Shown here piece by piece: positions 20,531 to 30,770 of a stretch of 64,000 bases of DNA. The first letter of the stretch is position 1; each line of letters begins with the position of its first letter. The notes beneath the pieces were generated by a model. It made no database searches, was not told where the DNA came from, and saw only the letters and a list, made by a program, of their open reading frames with translations. This DNA comes from Gliomastix tumulicola (lineage: Eukaryota > Ascomycota > Sordariomycetes > Hypocreales > Bionectriaceae). The stretch spans positions 3,902,409 through 3,966,408 of the forward strand of contig BCHX01000005.1 of assembly GCA_001599755.1 (NCBI GenBank), written 5' to 3'. The position numbers and the translations under genes were made by a program.

Positions 20531-23029
20531 TCAGGGCAAAGAAACGGTGAATCCGCGTCCTTCAATATCCTTGAGGAGCCTTTCTATTGGTGTGACGTAC
20601 GTCACATCCACACCCCCATCGACGTGATCAGGATCCCCGGGCAGGAAATCCCACCATCGGCCTGCATGCAACATACCGCCTATCCGGCCGCTTCTTGCGT
20701 CAAAAACACAGGACCCGGAGTCGCCTCTAGCTGAGAAATTGATACGCGAGCTGACCGCTCTTGGGCCGAGGTTGCGTATGCCGATGACAGCCCACTCCTC
20801 AATCGTCGCATCGCCGTCACCAAATTCCCGATGTGTGAACGACATGAGGTTGTTGGAAATTCCGTATGTGAGGCCTGTGGTTGCGCCATACTTGGCGACG
20901 AGGAGGTCCTTGTAGTCTCTGGATGCCCGAATCTCCTCCTCGGGAATGATGCCATGTAGGGACATGACTCCCTTAGGTATATCAGTACCGAGGCTGTCCT
21001 CCTTGAAGCTGGCCAGTACATCCTTTGCGGCTTCCCCCGTCAGACTGACTGATACATTGTTTGACAGCCTGGCTAGATCTCTCATATGCATCGTTGGATC
21101 TAGCGCCACAATGGCCCAGTCGACAAGCCACTCCCCAGTTGTCGACAACGTCAGGTCGAACGGCGGCGCATATGCCACGTGGCCCATTGGGCGGGGCGAA
21201 CCTCGGAGCTGCTTGGCGAGCCTTTCGAGTTTGTATATGCGGTAGGAGGTGCGGTTGAGGGCTCTGTTCACGCGAGGCTGATCACGGAGGTTGTTGAGCT
21301 GTCCCAAAGACACTAGCTTCTGGAGATTTTCTTTCTTCGCACCGAGGTGGGTTAGACTCCTCTCACATTTCAGTTGCTCGAAACTCATTTGACTGATGGG
21401 TAGTTGACTGGTCGGCAAGGTCGAGAGTCCGTGATGAAAAGCCACCTCAGTGTCGAAATTTGGCGACAGCTCCGGTAGCGGCACATGACGGCATGTCAAG
21501 GCTACCTTGGACGTTTTCCCTTCTGAGTCGGTGACGTCGAGGTACATCCCTTTGGTCCCGTAATATGCAGCGCCGGAGACGGAGATGCCAGTTCCGAGGC
21601 CATCTGAGTCTTGGACTTGGCTTTCACTTGCCATGCCGCCAAGTATTGCGAGGGGGATCGCCCCCAGGTCCTGCGAAGATGCTTCGTTCGGCTGCTGACC
21701 ATGGCCGCCGGGCATCTGGTACACGCCAGTCGGTCTGGTGACAAGTCGGGAGACCGTAGCTTCTTGCACAATGCACTGAACATCGTGGATGCCGTGCTGT
21801 GAAAGGACCTTTTCGCAGTCCAGAGAGATTTGCTCTGCGTCGGCAGAGCTCGTGGACGCTGGCTTGACGCCAACCAGCAAGCACACAGGTCCTTTGGTCT
21901 GCTGCGCGCGTCGAGGGGCGATCCGGAAAACATCAAGGGCGGTCCAGGGCACTCCGGCTAGGGCTTCGACAATCCTTGGGACCAAATCGCCAGATAGCCC
22001 CTTGTTCCACTTTGTCGCGATTTCGTGGTGACCGACGGGTCCAAGTCGCACCATCCTGTACAGACGGGGTGGAAGGGGCATTGGCGGCTTGTAGGTCTTG
22101 TTCTCGCTGGGCGCGGCATCCGGGCCGTGCCTGGGGTCTCTCTCGGACTGCTGGGCTTCCTGTGAGCCCTCGGCAGTCTTCTTCTCGTCGTATTGGTAGA
22201 GAACTCGGTTGTCGCCTTCGAGCCTAAAACTGGATACTAGTCACTTAATCTGCGAAATGGAAAGAGAAGAGAAGAAAGGCGGGAAGAAATAAGAGGAGGC
22301 GGACGGGGTGAGGGTGCGTCCGTGATGATGGTTGGTGGGTGTAGTTGAGGATGGAAATGCTACATAAACCAGCCCACGGCTACTAACTAACGCCTTGAAC
22401 GGTATCATAAAACTTACCGTCGACTTGTATGCGCCCAACTGCTCCTATCAAGCCCTGACGCAATCCTCGGTCGAGCAATGGCGACTGTTGTGTCGTCCTT
22501 GGATGTGGCGGCCTCGGGCATCGTAGCGACTTCGGGGTTCTGGGCGTCTTGGGCCGTCAGGCTGTCCAAAATGTCAGATAAAGGCGGGCAGAGGCTAAGG
22601 ATGTCTTGAACGATATCGAAGACTCACCGTTGGGCCCATCGGCGGTGCGAAAGCGTTGAAGCAGGACCCTGTCTATATTCTTGTAGCCAACGCCTGATCG
22701 TCGCCAATTCTGCAGTCGTAGCACTGTCTGGGAGGTTAGATAGATCAGACAAAGGCAAATTTAACCTCGAAATGGTGTTAAGGACTTGCCTTTCGGCCGG
22801 CCGGTTGCGTGCAGGTCCTGGAGGAATGTCGTATTCGGGCACTGCGGCACCTTTGAGCGTCGTGCCGTATCGAGGCGTCGTGCTGTACGAGATGTTAGAA
22901 AATCCGGATACAGGCTAATATGGCTGGAATGGTGTCAAGGACCTACGTTTGAGGCCATTCGGTGTCAGCAAGTCCTGGAGCATCATCGTCTCCAGGCGTA
23001 GCGCCCATGTTCGAGAACTCCTCCTCCAT
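20531..23029 (-). CDS. Trypsin-like serine protease homologue, intact catalytic signature
   Basis: Cytosolic-type chymotrypsin-fold protein. Triad positions are all visible in the last exon: His in LTCRHVPLP (codon 21487-21485), Asp in LVDWAIVALD, and Ser in ARGDSGSCVFD (codon 20719-20717), followed by GRIGGML. A four-exon model 23029-22947, 22882-22628, 22561-22418 and 22217-20531 gives about 722 residues with consistent phase. Placement of the last acceptor is uncertain; TTTTAG at 22226 would be better by sequence but breaks phase. The N-terminal 200 residues are Pro/Ala/Thr-rich and unassigned. A 66-nt GC-AG intron inside exon 2 (22801-22736 region) is possible and would keep the frame. 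No signal peptide. Paralog of the 17907 gene in tandem. Confidence 0.8.
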
Positions 23030-23155
23030 CCTGGTCTTGGTGGTCTCGGTCTAGTCGATGCCACAAAACATCGGACGCGTTGGACAGCCCAAAGCAGTGT
23101 TGAAGGTCTCTTGGTCCAACACGGCGCAAAGTGTGAGTAGTCGCTGATGCGATTT

Positions 23156-23156
<1 letters not shown>

Positions 23157-23228
<72 letters not shown>
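23157..23228 (+). repeat. 72-nt uninterrupted poly-G tract
   Basis: Seventy-two consecutive G on the plus strand, 128 nt upstream of the proposed start codon of the protease homologue, thus poly-C on its coding strand. Either a remarkable natural homopolymer or an assembly/sequencing artefact. Confidence 0.95.
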
Positions 23229-23230
<2 letters not shown>

Positions 23231-25365
23231 CGAGACGCGAAGGTATTATGAGCGCGAAGGCTTCGTAGTAAGGGGAAGTGTCGGAGAAAAAGGGAGGTGT
23301 CGTAGAAAGAGATATCTCGTAGAAAGGAAGGTCTAAAAGAAGAAGAGGCCGTGATCAGGAAAGTTGTGGCTGTCGTAGGCTTCTTAACGCTTCGGCCGCA
23401 ATTATCACTAGGGATGTGTGTTCAAGGAAACGTGATGAGCGTGATGAAAGAAGAGGGGGAGAAGCAAACAGGGCTGAGGAGGATCTGTACCAAGATCATT
23501 TGCTTGGTTGCTACAGCCCCTCCACACACTTGGTCTTTGTGATATGTCCAACCCACCGTGTCATCCTTATTCAGCATGCCTGCCTGCCTGCCTGCCTGCC
23601 TGCCGCAAGCCGTGGCTGCTCGCAGGCGGGGGCCACCGCGCAGCGAGCGACGCTTGTCGATTCGGCATGGCCATGGTAGCTGGCAGATGCCCCTGGCAAG
23701 GCTGCCAATGTCTAGACCAAGGTCGATCTACCGCATGTGGCAGTCGCCTGCGGTATATCGACAAGGGTGGACAGGTGGGAAAGTCTTCCGGAGCCGCAGG
23801 AAAATACGTAATGGGATAAGAGAGAGTGCGAGAAAAGAGGCGGTGAAGGAGCAAGCAAGCAAGCCTCCCTGGGGCCCGGGTATCACCCGCAGTTTGGTAG
23901 ACGCTCGGTAAACTCCAGCGCAATACCACGTTCAGGGCAGGAACTGCGAGGGATCTGTGCCAGTGAGCTTGCTTTGGATGCCGGAGACAATCACATCGTA
24001 GGTAGAAAGATGGCAGATCATTCAGGTACTTGGGGGCTGGGGGGGAGTGCCCGTCGGCAAAAGCAAGGCACATCTGGGTTACACAGCCTGACGTGCCCCT
24101 TGGTCGGAAATCAGGGGCATGAAATGATTGAGCAGTCGCAAATCACTTGCTGCGGGTAGAACTTGCTGCGGGTAGAATCTAGGCTAGTCCAGCCAGGTTC
24201 TGAGCAAGACAGCCCTTGGCGGTGTTTAAATTAGCATCCTGCGTTCCAGCCGCACTGGTCTGTCTGTCTGTCTGTCTGGTTTGGTCACGATACTATGAAT
24301 CATGATGAACGATCAGGCGAGCGGCCATACCAGTGGTAGCGCTGATCAAATGAATCACAGTGTCTCCGGTCACCGCTCGACCTAGCCGAGCCCTTGCCCA
24401 GTGGCGGCATCGTACCTCAACAGTCCAGACCCTTCAGAGCCACGCCGTCAGCACGGCCGCCATCGTTTCTACTACGTACTATGTACATGAAGGCCTTGCT
24501 TGTCGATGACCGACCTTGGTACAGACCAGGGGTGCAATCATACTCTCGTCCACCGTGGGCCTCAAAGCTGCCATTGCACTGGTCCTTCTTCCTGGTTCCC
24601 TGTCCCCAATGTCAGCCACCAATCACAAGTCCTCATTAGTTGAAAGGGCTGTTCTAATGCAGCCTTAGGACACCACCTTGGAGCCCTTCCATCTTGTCTT
24701 TTCCCTCCTGTCTGTGTTGGAGCCCATCCATCATCATTACCATCATGGGACGCCGCTCATCCCCGGAAAGCACACGTGTCGTTGATACACACCAATATAG
24801 GTGGGCATAGATGCACTGGAGGCTAAGGGCATTAACGCTGCAGCCCTGCAAATCCCTTTGGTCCTAGTTTGCAAGATTACGTTGTGTGATATCGGTTTTC
24901 TCGATGCGCGTGTTGTGTGAGTATGGCACTGCTGAGAAGTGACGGAAGCCGTGTGGCCTCCATCGGTTCACTACGCCTCGCTCGGTTACAGGCGGTCTGG
25001 CTACGACCAGAACATTCTCGCCATGTGACACCAGACCCAACTACAGCGTGCGGCCGCAGCTTACCACAGGCTTACAGTGGCCGCGCCCGCTAGAGGAGAG
25101 CAACGTTTTTCTACGGGCGCTCTAGTCAAAACACCAGTTTGCGTGCCTTTATTTGTCGCCAAAGTCATACAAATGTCATAGGAGTAACTATTCAACGCCT
25201 CGGATCTTATTCATCCAGGCACACTGCCCGTTTCAATGGGTTCAAGGACGTCTTGTGATGAAGTACCGGTCGCTGGATGGCGGCACTGGCTGAATGACGA
25301 CTCTGTGCAACGCTGCACCTCCTCCATTAGCCAGAACCTCACATGACACTGTTTGGGTTTCTCGA
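23229..25365. other. Long intergenic region with tetranucleotide repeats
   Basis: About 2.1 kb between the protease homologue and the HET gene. It holds (TGCC)n at about 23577-23603 and (GTCT)n at about 24259-24278. Open frames are short, without recognisable content. Confidence 0.5.
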
Positions 25366-28269
25366 TCAAGCCAACACGAGATCTTCCATCGCAGACTCCT
25401 TCGCATGTTCCCCGTCCATGATCCCGTGGACATACGTCTCCCCAGCGAGCCGCCATCTCTTTTCACCGCTGCCAGATCCCTCTCCGCCGCTGACTGCTGG
25501 ACTCTCCCGATGTGCATCTCGCAGGATGACGGGCTTGTCGTGGCCTGGGATGATCCAAATCGTGTCTCCCGGCGAGACGCTGGCCGGACCAAGACCAAGG
25601 TATCCCTTCTCGGTGGTATACAGCCGCCGAGTCCTGTAGATGGCTAGATAGGAGAGGTCAAACGGCTGGCTAAAGGCGGCCGCGCTCACCATCCCCGTGT
25701 CATCGAAGATATCCGTGTCCGACGCGCTTCCAAACCGCCGAACCTCCTCAGCGGACGGGAAGAAGCTGGCGTGGCCCGACTCAGGAGCCGCCAACCTGTC
25801 GAGCCGCGCGAGGATCGGCCGCCGCAGCTCCGCGAAGTAAGGCCCGTCCACGGAGCCGTCCGTGCTGCTGCTGCTCGTCACGACGTGGTGGTCTCTGCCC
25901 TGGGTCGCCGCCAGCATCGCCTCGAGCATCGTGTGGCTCCGGGTCCGCAGCTTGCCGTACTTGAGTGCCCTGTAGCGCGCCTCGCCGCAGACCATGACGC
26001 ACACGAACCGCCTGAACTGGTCGCCGAACGAGGCGTCGGGCGTCTGCCCCGCCAGCTGGTCCCAGTTGCCGCAGAGCGTCCTCCAGAAGGCCTCCGATCT
26101 GCTCTCGCCGGTCGGATAGGTCGTCTCCAGTCTCTCGGCCAGGCTGAACCAGGTCGGTTCGAGGCGGATGGACGAGTTCGCCTGGCGGGAGCGCGGGGCG
26201 GCTACGTGTGCGATCCGGTCGACTTGGGCGCCGCGGATGTGCAGCTCGTTCCATGCTACGGGCGAGAACGTCGCGCGGACCATGTCGACCAGCATCTTGA
26301 TGTTTCTGTCGGTCGGGTCCGACTTTTCATGTATGGCAGGGACGAGCACCTGCAGCTCGTACCAAGACCGCGCGGCGAACGGGTTTGCCGTATCGTTCAG
26401 AATCCTACGGGACTCTTGCTGGAGGTCACCCGAGGCGCGATAGTTGATTGGTATGGGCATGGACACCGTCAGGGACAGGTCAGGCGTCCAGCTGGGCAGG
26501 CCCTCGACTTTGTGAAAGCTCGGATCGATGCAGTCGCTGAAGATGTCCAGGCTTCCCCTCTCGGCGATGAGCTGTCGCGCGACGATTGCGAACAGCTGCT
26601 CCACGGGTAGGGAATAGTCTACCGGTCCGCGGATGCCAGTGGCGATGGTTGACAGCCCGAGCAGCGAATAGACCTTGTCGTGGGGCTTCGTTGCCGAGAA
26701 TGTCCGGGTCTCCCTCAGCAGATTGCCCATGCTGAACCGCGCCTTCGCCTCTTCTAGTCTCAGGATGCGGGCTTCGCCTCTTAACGCAGCGTAATCGGCC
26801 ATTGTGGACAGATTGAGCTCGAGGTGGTGAGCTGGGTCCATGGGAGGGACGAGGAAGGTCGAGCACTGGATGCCAAGGTCCGTCTGCTTCCTCAGGAGCG
26901 CCTTGGTGAGCCGGGCAAACGCATGGTACGGGACCGAGTGCTCCCCGCAGAACATGACCACGTCGTTGGCCGAGACCATCTCCTGGAAGACCCAGGCTCG
27001 CCTGAACCACTGCCGTCGGTACAGGCCGCCCAGGGCAAACCACTCCCTCTGGGATATGTCCGGGAATCCCTCGCGACGCAGGGCCTCGCCTTCCATCCGG
27101 TACGGGATCATGCCGCTGCTCCTGATCCTGTCTATGTGCGGCTCGAACTTGCGGATCAAGTCTATACCAGCCGTGGTCAAGGGATCTTGCTCACCAAGCC
27201 ACACCTTGACAAACACCGCCTGAGAGTAGATCCTGTCCATCATGCGGACCTGGGGATGGAGCTCGTCTGGACTGTCCTGGTTGATGGAGATGGCGTCAAT
27301 CCAGACCCAGTCGTCAGGGCGGTCGGATGAGCGGCTCTGTGGCTTGGTATGGCCCTGAGGATTCTCCTGACACTGGCTGAGATAGTCGACAATCGCATCG
27401 TGTCCGTTCTCTCTCGCGTACTCGGCCGCCGTCTTCCCTTCAGCATCCAGCAGGTCGACCTCCACGCCCGCCGTCACCAGCGAAGTGGCCATTGCGGCCT
27501 GTCCGTTCTGCGCAGCAACATGAAGCGCACTCTTCCCCGTATTGTCGAGCAGAGATACGTCGCCCCCAGCTGCCACCGTCGCCTTGATGATGTCGGAGTC
27601 GTCCTCAGTGCAGAGCTTCGCGAGAGCATGCAGCGCCATGGACGTGCTAATGTCGGACGCCGAGATCCCCTCCGCGCCCGTCGCCGCCCACTCGTGAATC
27701 AGCGCTCGGCCCCGCCGGCGGTCTCTGTGGTTCAGCCGGTCGACCCAGGGCGTCTTGGGCAGCTGCTGCAGGGCGTCAAACAGGTTCTTGTGCACGAGGA
27801 AGAGGCTGCCGTCGATGACGACCGGCCACGTCTTCTGCAGGAAGTCGTCTGAGCGCGCAGCGTAGCTCTCGTGGAAATAGTTGCCGTCGGCGTGCGGATT
27901 GGCCCACGTGTACGACAGACAGTGATACGGATCGTGCGTGGCGTCCAGATCGATGACCTTTGATACAAACGCGGGTAGACCCTGATTCTCCCCGACGCGC
28001 TTGAACAGGCGGATGGAGCTGGCGTTGGGGAGCGCCTCGTACTGGTAGCTGGCGAGATGGAGGCTGGTGTGGTCAGGCGGCGTGCCGGAGGATGCGCCCT
28101 GCATCATCATGGCTGTGAACTCGGCCGATCGGAAGGGCTCTGGGTTCTGCGTCGCCAGATTGGATCGTGCTGAGCCGGTGTCGATTGCGAGACGCGCCAT
28201 GCCGGGGATGTCCAGCTCTGAGTCCTGTGCAGGCTGGCCGGAGCCTGAGCTGGAGTCGCTACGATCCAT
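25366..28269 (-). CDS. HET-domain protein with ankyrin repeats inserted inside the HET domain
   Basis: Heterokaryon-incompatibility (HET) type protein, 967 residues, one exon. HET motif 1 is YHCLSYTWAN at residues 115-124; motif 2 is WVWIDAISINQ at 321-331 with VRMMDRIYSQA; motif 3 is WFRRAWVFQE at 421-430. In ordinary HET domains motifs 1 and 2 are separated by some 50-80 residues. Here, after LFDALQQLP, an insert of about 140 residues (176-315) carries ankyrin-type repeats: HALAKLCTED, GDVSLLDNTGKSALHVAAQNG and VDLLDAEGKTAAEYARENGH. After the insert the domain resumes with DDWVWIDA. The C-terminal YVHGIMDGE block is usual for the family. HET proteins trigger cell death on recognition of non-self in filamentous fungi; this specific role is inferred. 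Confidence 0.92.
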   Translation of the reverse strand: MDRSDSSSGSGQPAQDSELDIPGMARLAIDTGSARSNLATQNPEPFRSAEFTAMMMQGASSGTPPDHTSLHLASYQYEALPNASSIRLFKRVGENQGLPAFVSKVIDLDATHDPYHCLSYTWANPHADGNYFHESYAARSDDFLQKTWPVVIDGSLFLVHKNLFDALQQLPKTPWVDRLNHRDRRRGRALIHEWAATGAEGISASDISTSMALHALAKLCTEDDSDIIKATVAAGGDVSLLDNTGKSALHVAAQNGQAAMATSLVTAGVEVDLLDAEGKTAAEYARENGHDAIVDYLSQCQENPQGHTKPQSRSSDRPDDWVWIDAISINQDSPDELHPQVRMMDRIYSQAVFVKVWLGEQDPLTTAGIDLIRKFEPHIDRIRSSGMIPYRMEGEALRREGFPDISQREWFALGGLYRRQWFRRAWVFQEMVSANDVVMFCGEHSVPYHAFARLTKALLRKQTDLGIQCSTFLVPPMDPAHHLELNLSTMADYAALRGEARILRLEEAKARFSMGNLLRETRTFSATKPHDKVYSLLGLSTIATGIRGPVDYSLPVEQLFAIVARQLIAERGSLDIFSDCIDPSFHKVEGLPSWTPDLSLTVSMPIPINYRASGDLQQESRRILNDTANPFAARSWYELQVLVPAIHEKSDPTDRNIKMLVDMVRATFSPVAWNELHIRGAQVDRIAHVAAPRSRQANSSIRLEPTWFSLAERLETTYPTGESRSEAFWRTLCGNWDQLAGQTPDASFGDQFRRFVCVMVCGEARYRALKYGKLRTRSHTMLEAMLAATQGRDHHVVTSSSSTDGSVDGPYFAELRRPILARLDRLAAPESGHASFFPSAEEVRRFGSASDTDIFDDTGMVSAAAFSQPFDLSYLAIYRTRRLYTTEKGYLGLGPASVSPGDTIWIIPGHDKPVILRDAHRESPAVSGGEGSGSGEKRWRLAGETYVHGIMDGEHAKESAMEDLVLA

Positions 28270-29060
28270 GTTTGCCCGCTGAAATGATGGTGCGACTGAC
28301 GGGTCGTTTGCCTATACGCTTGACTGCTTATGAAGCGCGAGAGGAGGAGAGAGGAGGTCTCTAATGACAAAATTAGCATCTAATGGTGCGCCCTTGCCCT
28401 CCTTATAGCATACATAGCAGGAGGAGGAGGCATTGAGGCGCAGCATCATGCGCGTCCACTCAGGCATAACGGGCTGACTGGCGGAAACGCCTCTTCCCTG
28501 GCACAAAAAGTCGAAATACTGCCTTGCCATTTCTAAGCGCGCGGCAGTCTGACAGGTGAGATTCAATTCACAATCATCATCTGGTGGATAGCTAGTATTA
28601 TGTCCGTGCCGACTCCCGTTCTTCGCCCCAAATCCCTCCGATTCAACGTGGGAGCGTCCATTTGGCTCCCATACGTTCGTCGCCTTACCACACAATTTCG
28701 TGACCGTGTCATGGAACATCAAACAGTTCAACAGCCGTGTGACATAGAGTCTGCCCCCTTCTGGACATCTGATTCGGGATATGCTTGTGTTCGACAACCT
28801 GGCGCTCCAAGACAGCGAGGCAGACAGCGGAGATTGGAGTTTTCAGATGGCCCTGGTGGTTGCGTAGATGGACTGTCGTGTTCCAGCTCCCCAAACCCCG
28901 GATTCCCACGAACTCGTCCGTCCTGGTCTTCCTCCTCAGTGGCTACTCTCGCAGCATACGCACCAACCGAACAACGCTAATCATGCGTCCCCAGAGTCCG
29001 TCCACGACTCTATTTACACAGACCAGGGTGGTGAATCGACACCATCAACAAGCAGTATAT
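28270..29060. other. Intergenic region upstream of HET gene and small membrane gene
   Basis: 790 bp; the frame that runs through it on the plus strand from 28785 lacks coding character until about 29061. Expected to contain both promoters. Confidence 0.45.
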
Positions 29061-29621
29061 ATGCCACCGTTGATGTTAGGCGACCTCGCCCTGTTAGGAT
29101 TCCCCAGTCAGCCCAGCATCTTCCATTTTCTCTCCGCCACCAAGACAGCCATCCATCGCCTGCCCCCAAATCATTACGCGATGGACGTTCTTCGCGACGG
29201 TTTCAGCCGCGGCCTGGCCTTCAGCTTGGCCCTCACCAAGGGCTGCGTCTTCTCGTATTACCTGTTCGAGGCTCTCCGAAGCGTCGGCGTCCGGGCCACA
29301 CACGCCAGGCCCGCAGCCGTCATCATCGCCGCCGCGGATTTCTGCATCCGGGCGCGGCGCGACCCGGCCAACATCCTCCTCCTGGTCTACGTCGGGGTGG
29401 CCTTCTCGCGCCGGCCCAGGATGGTCTCGCAGATGACCGGCGACTCGCAGGCCCTCTACGTCCTCTGGCTGTCCTTCGCGGGTGCCCTGGTGTACGCCAT
29501 CGTCAGCAGTCTGGTTGGCGAGATCTTCAGCGCTCTGCTGGAGCTGGCTGGGCTTGTCCGGCGGTGGTGGCGTCCAGCTGTGCCTGATGATGGTGAGGAC
29601 CGCACCGACGGCAATGCTTAG
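29061..29621 (+). CDS. Predicted membrane protein, about 186 residues
   Basis: No family recognised. The frame extends upstream to 28785, but a start at 29061 (MPPLMLGDLALLG) is preferred because the upstream part has poor composition; 28983 and 29190 are other in-frame ATGs. Hydrophobic stretches fall around GLAFSLALTKGCVFSYYLF, PANILLLVYVGVAF and LYVLWLSFAGALVYAIVSSL, so two to three membrane segments are likely, with a short acidic tail. Long overlapping frames on both strands reflect GC-rich third positions and are shadows. Expression evidence is missing; start and reality are moderately uncertain. Confidence 0.5.
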   Translation: MPPLMLGDLALLGFPSQPSIFHFLSATKTAIHRLPPNHYAMDVLRDGFSRGLAFSLALTKGCVFSYYLFEALRSVGVRATHARPAAVIIAAADFCIRARRDPANILLLVYVGVAFSRRPRMVSQMTGDSQALYVLWLSFAGALVYAIVSSLVGEIFSALLELAGLVRRWWRPAVPDDGEDRTDGNA

Positions 29622-30770
29622 GGGCACGTTGACGAGGATTCAGCGGGCTCCTCGACGGAGTTTGACTCGCCGCTTTTTGAGGAGTTTGAGGAGAACTTTG
29701 GATGTTTCTCATTCTCCGAAACCCCTTCCAGAATGTAATTATCAACAGCCGATTGTCGTCACGATACACCACACGGCGCTCGTGGATGCCAAATGAAATA
29801 TTCATCGTACTGCCAAGTCGCCGTCTCGATAGTAATTTCTAAGGCGGCACCTGTACAATATCAAGGTAATTCTTACAGCTAGAGAACCGGTCATGAACCG
29901 TACTGCCAAGTGGTGGTCTCGGTTATGGTCAGCGTCTTCGGCTGCCTTTGATTTGTCGCTCGCTTTTCTAATGGGTACTGGCAGTTCTGTACTCAATATA
30001 CTTCATTTCTACTTCCCAGACGGATGTCGATGCATTGTTGTGACGATTAAATCTACGATTGAACAAACATGATACATTGCTGCGCTTTCAAGCCCGTTCC
30101 AATTCTTCCTTCCACGCGGCCAACTGTAGCTAGTATAGCCTATGGGGATGGACCAGAGGTCATAGTTTGTCCGCTGCCTCTGTAAAAGATGTTAGTAAGT
30201 TCCCTGGAGTCAGTACGAAGATCTAAATCATCTCTACTCTCCGTGGCAAGAAATCCAAAGCTGAAAAAGACGGATTCAGCTCTCGTAGAAGGAAAGAGGC
30301 TCGCATTTGGAACTGGGCAAGATTGGAGAAGGCCCAGGGCCCAAGTGCAGCCAAATGCCGTCACGGTATCACGCTCATCATCGCAGACAGGCTAAAATGA
30401 GTCATTTGGTCGGGCTCGTAGGTAGGGGGTCGCGGAACTCGTCTCTCGGTCGTGGGACTATACTCGTGAATCCTGGACACCCAATGAAGCAGAGGACACT
30501 GCCGATGACATACGGTATTGACTCCAGTAGGCCACTGGGATAACGGAACCGAATACAGGCCGCGTCAGTCGCATCAGGCGGCAGATGTGGGCAAGGATGT
30601 GGCTTGATGTATCGCGGACGCCGTCCAAGGGTGCAAGACAGTGATGGTGGTTCTACGATTTACAGTAAAGTAAGAAGGCTAAAGTACATAAGTGTACAGA
30701 CACATTGGATCCCAAACGCTGCCGGCCGACCATCGTGCAGTCCCTGATCGTCGTCACCATATCCACAGTA
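29622..30770. other. Intergenic region with a short direct repeat
   Basis: About 1.15 kb. An imperfect direct repeat beginning CGTACTGCCAAGT occurs near 29808 and 29898, about 90 bp apart. No gene seen. Confidence 0.5.

Noticed and set aside
23577..24278. Tetranucleotide repeats as part of a mobile element or satellite
   Set aside because: They are ordinary short microsatellites without terminal repeats or coding sequence around them.
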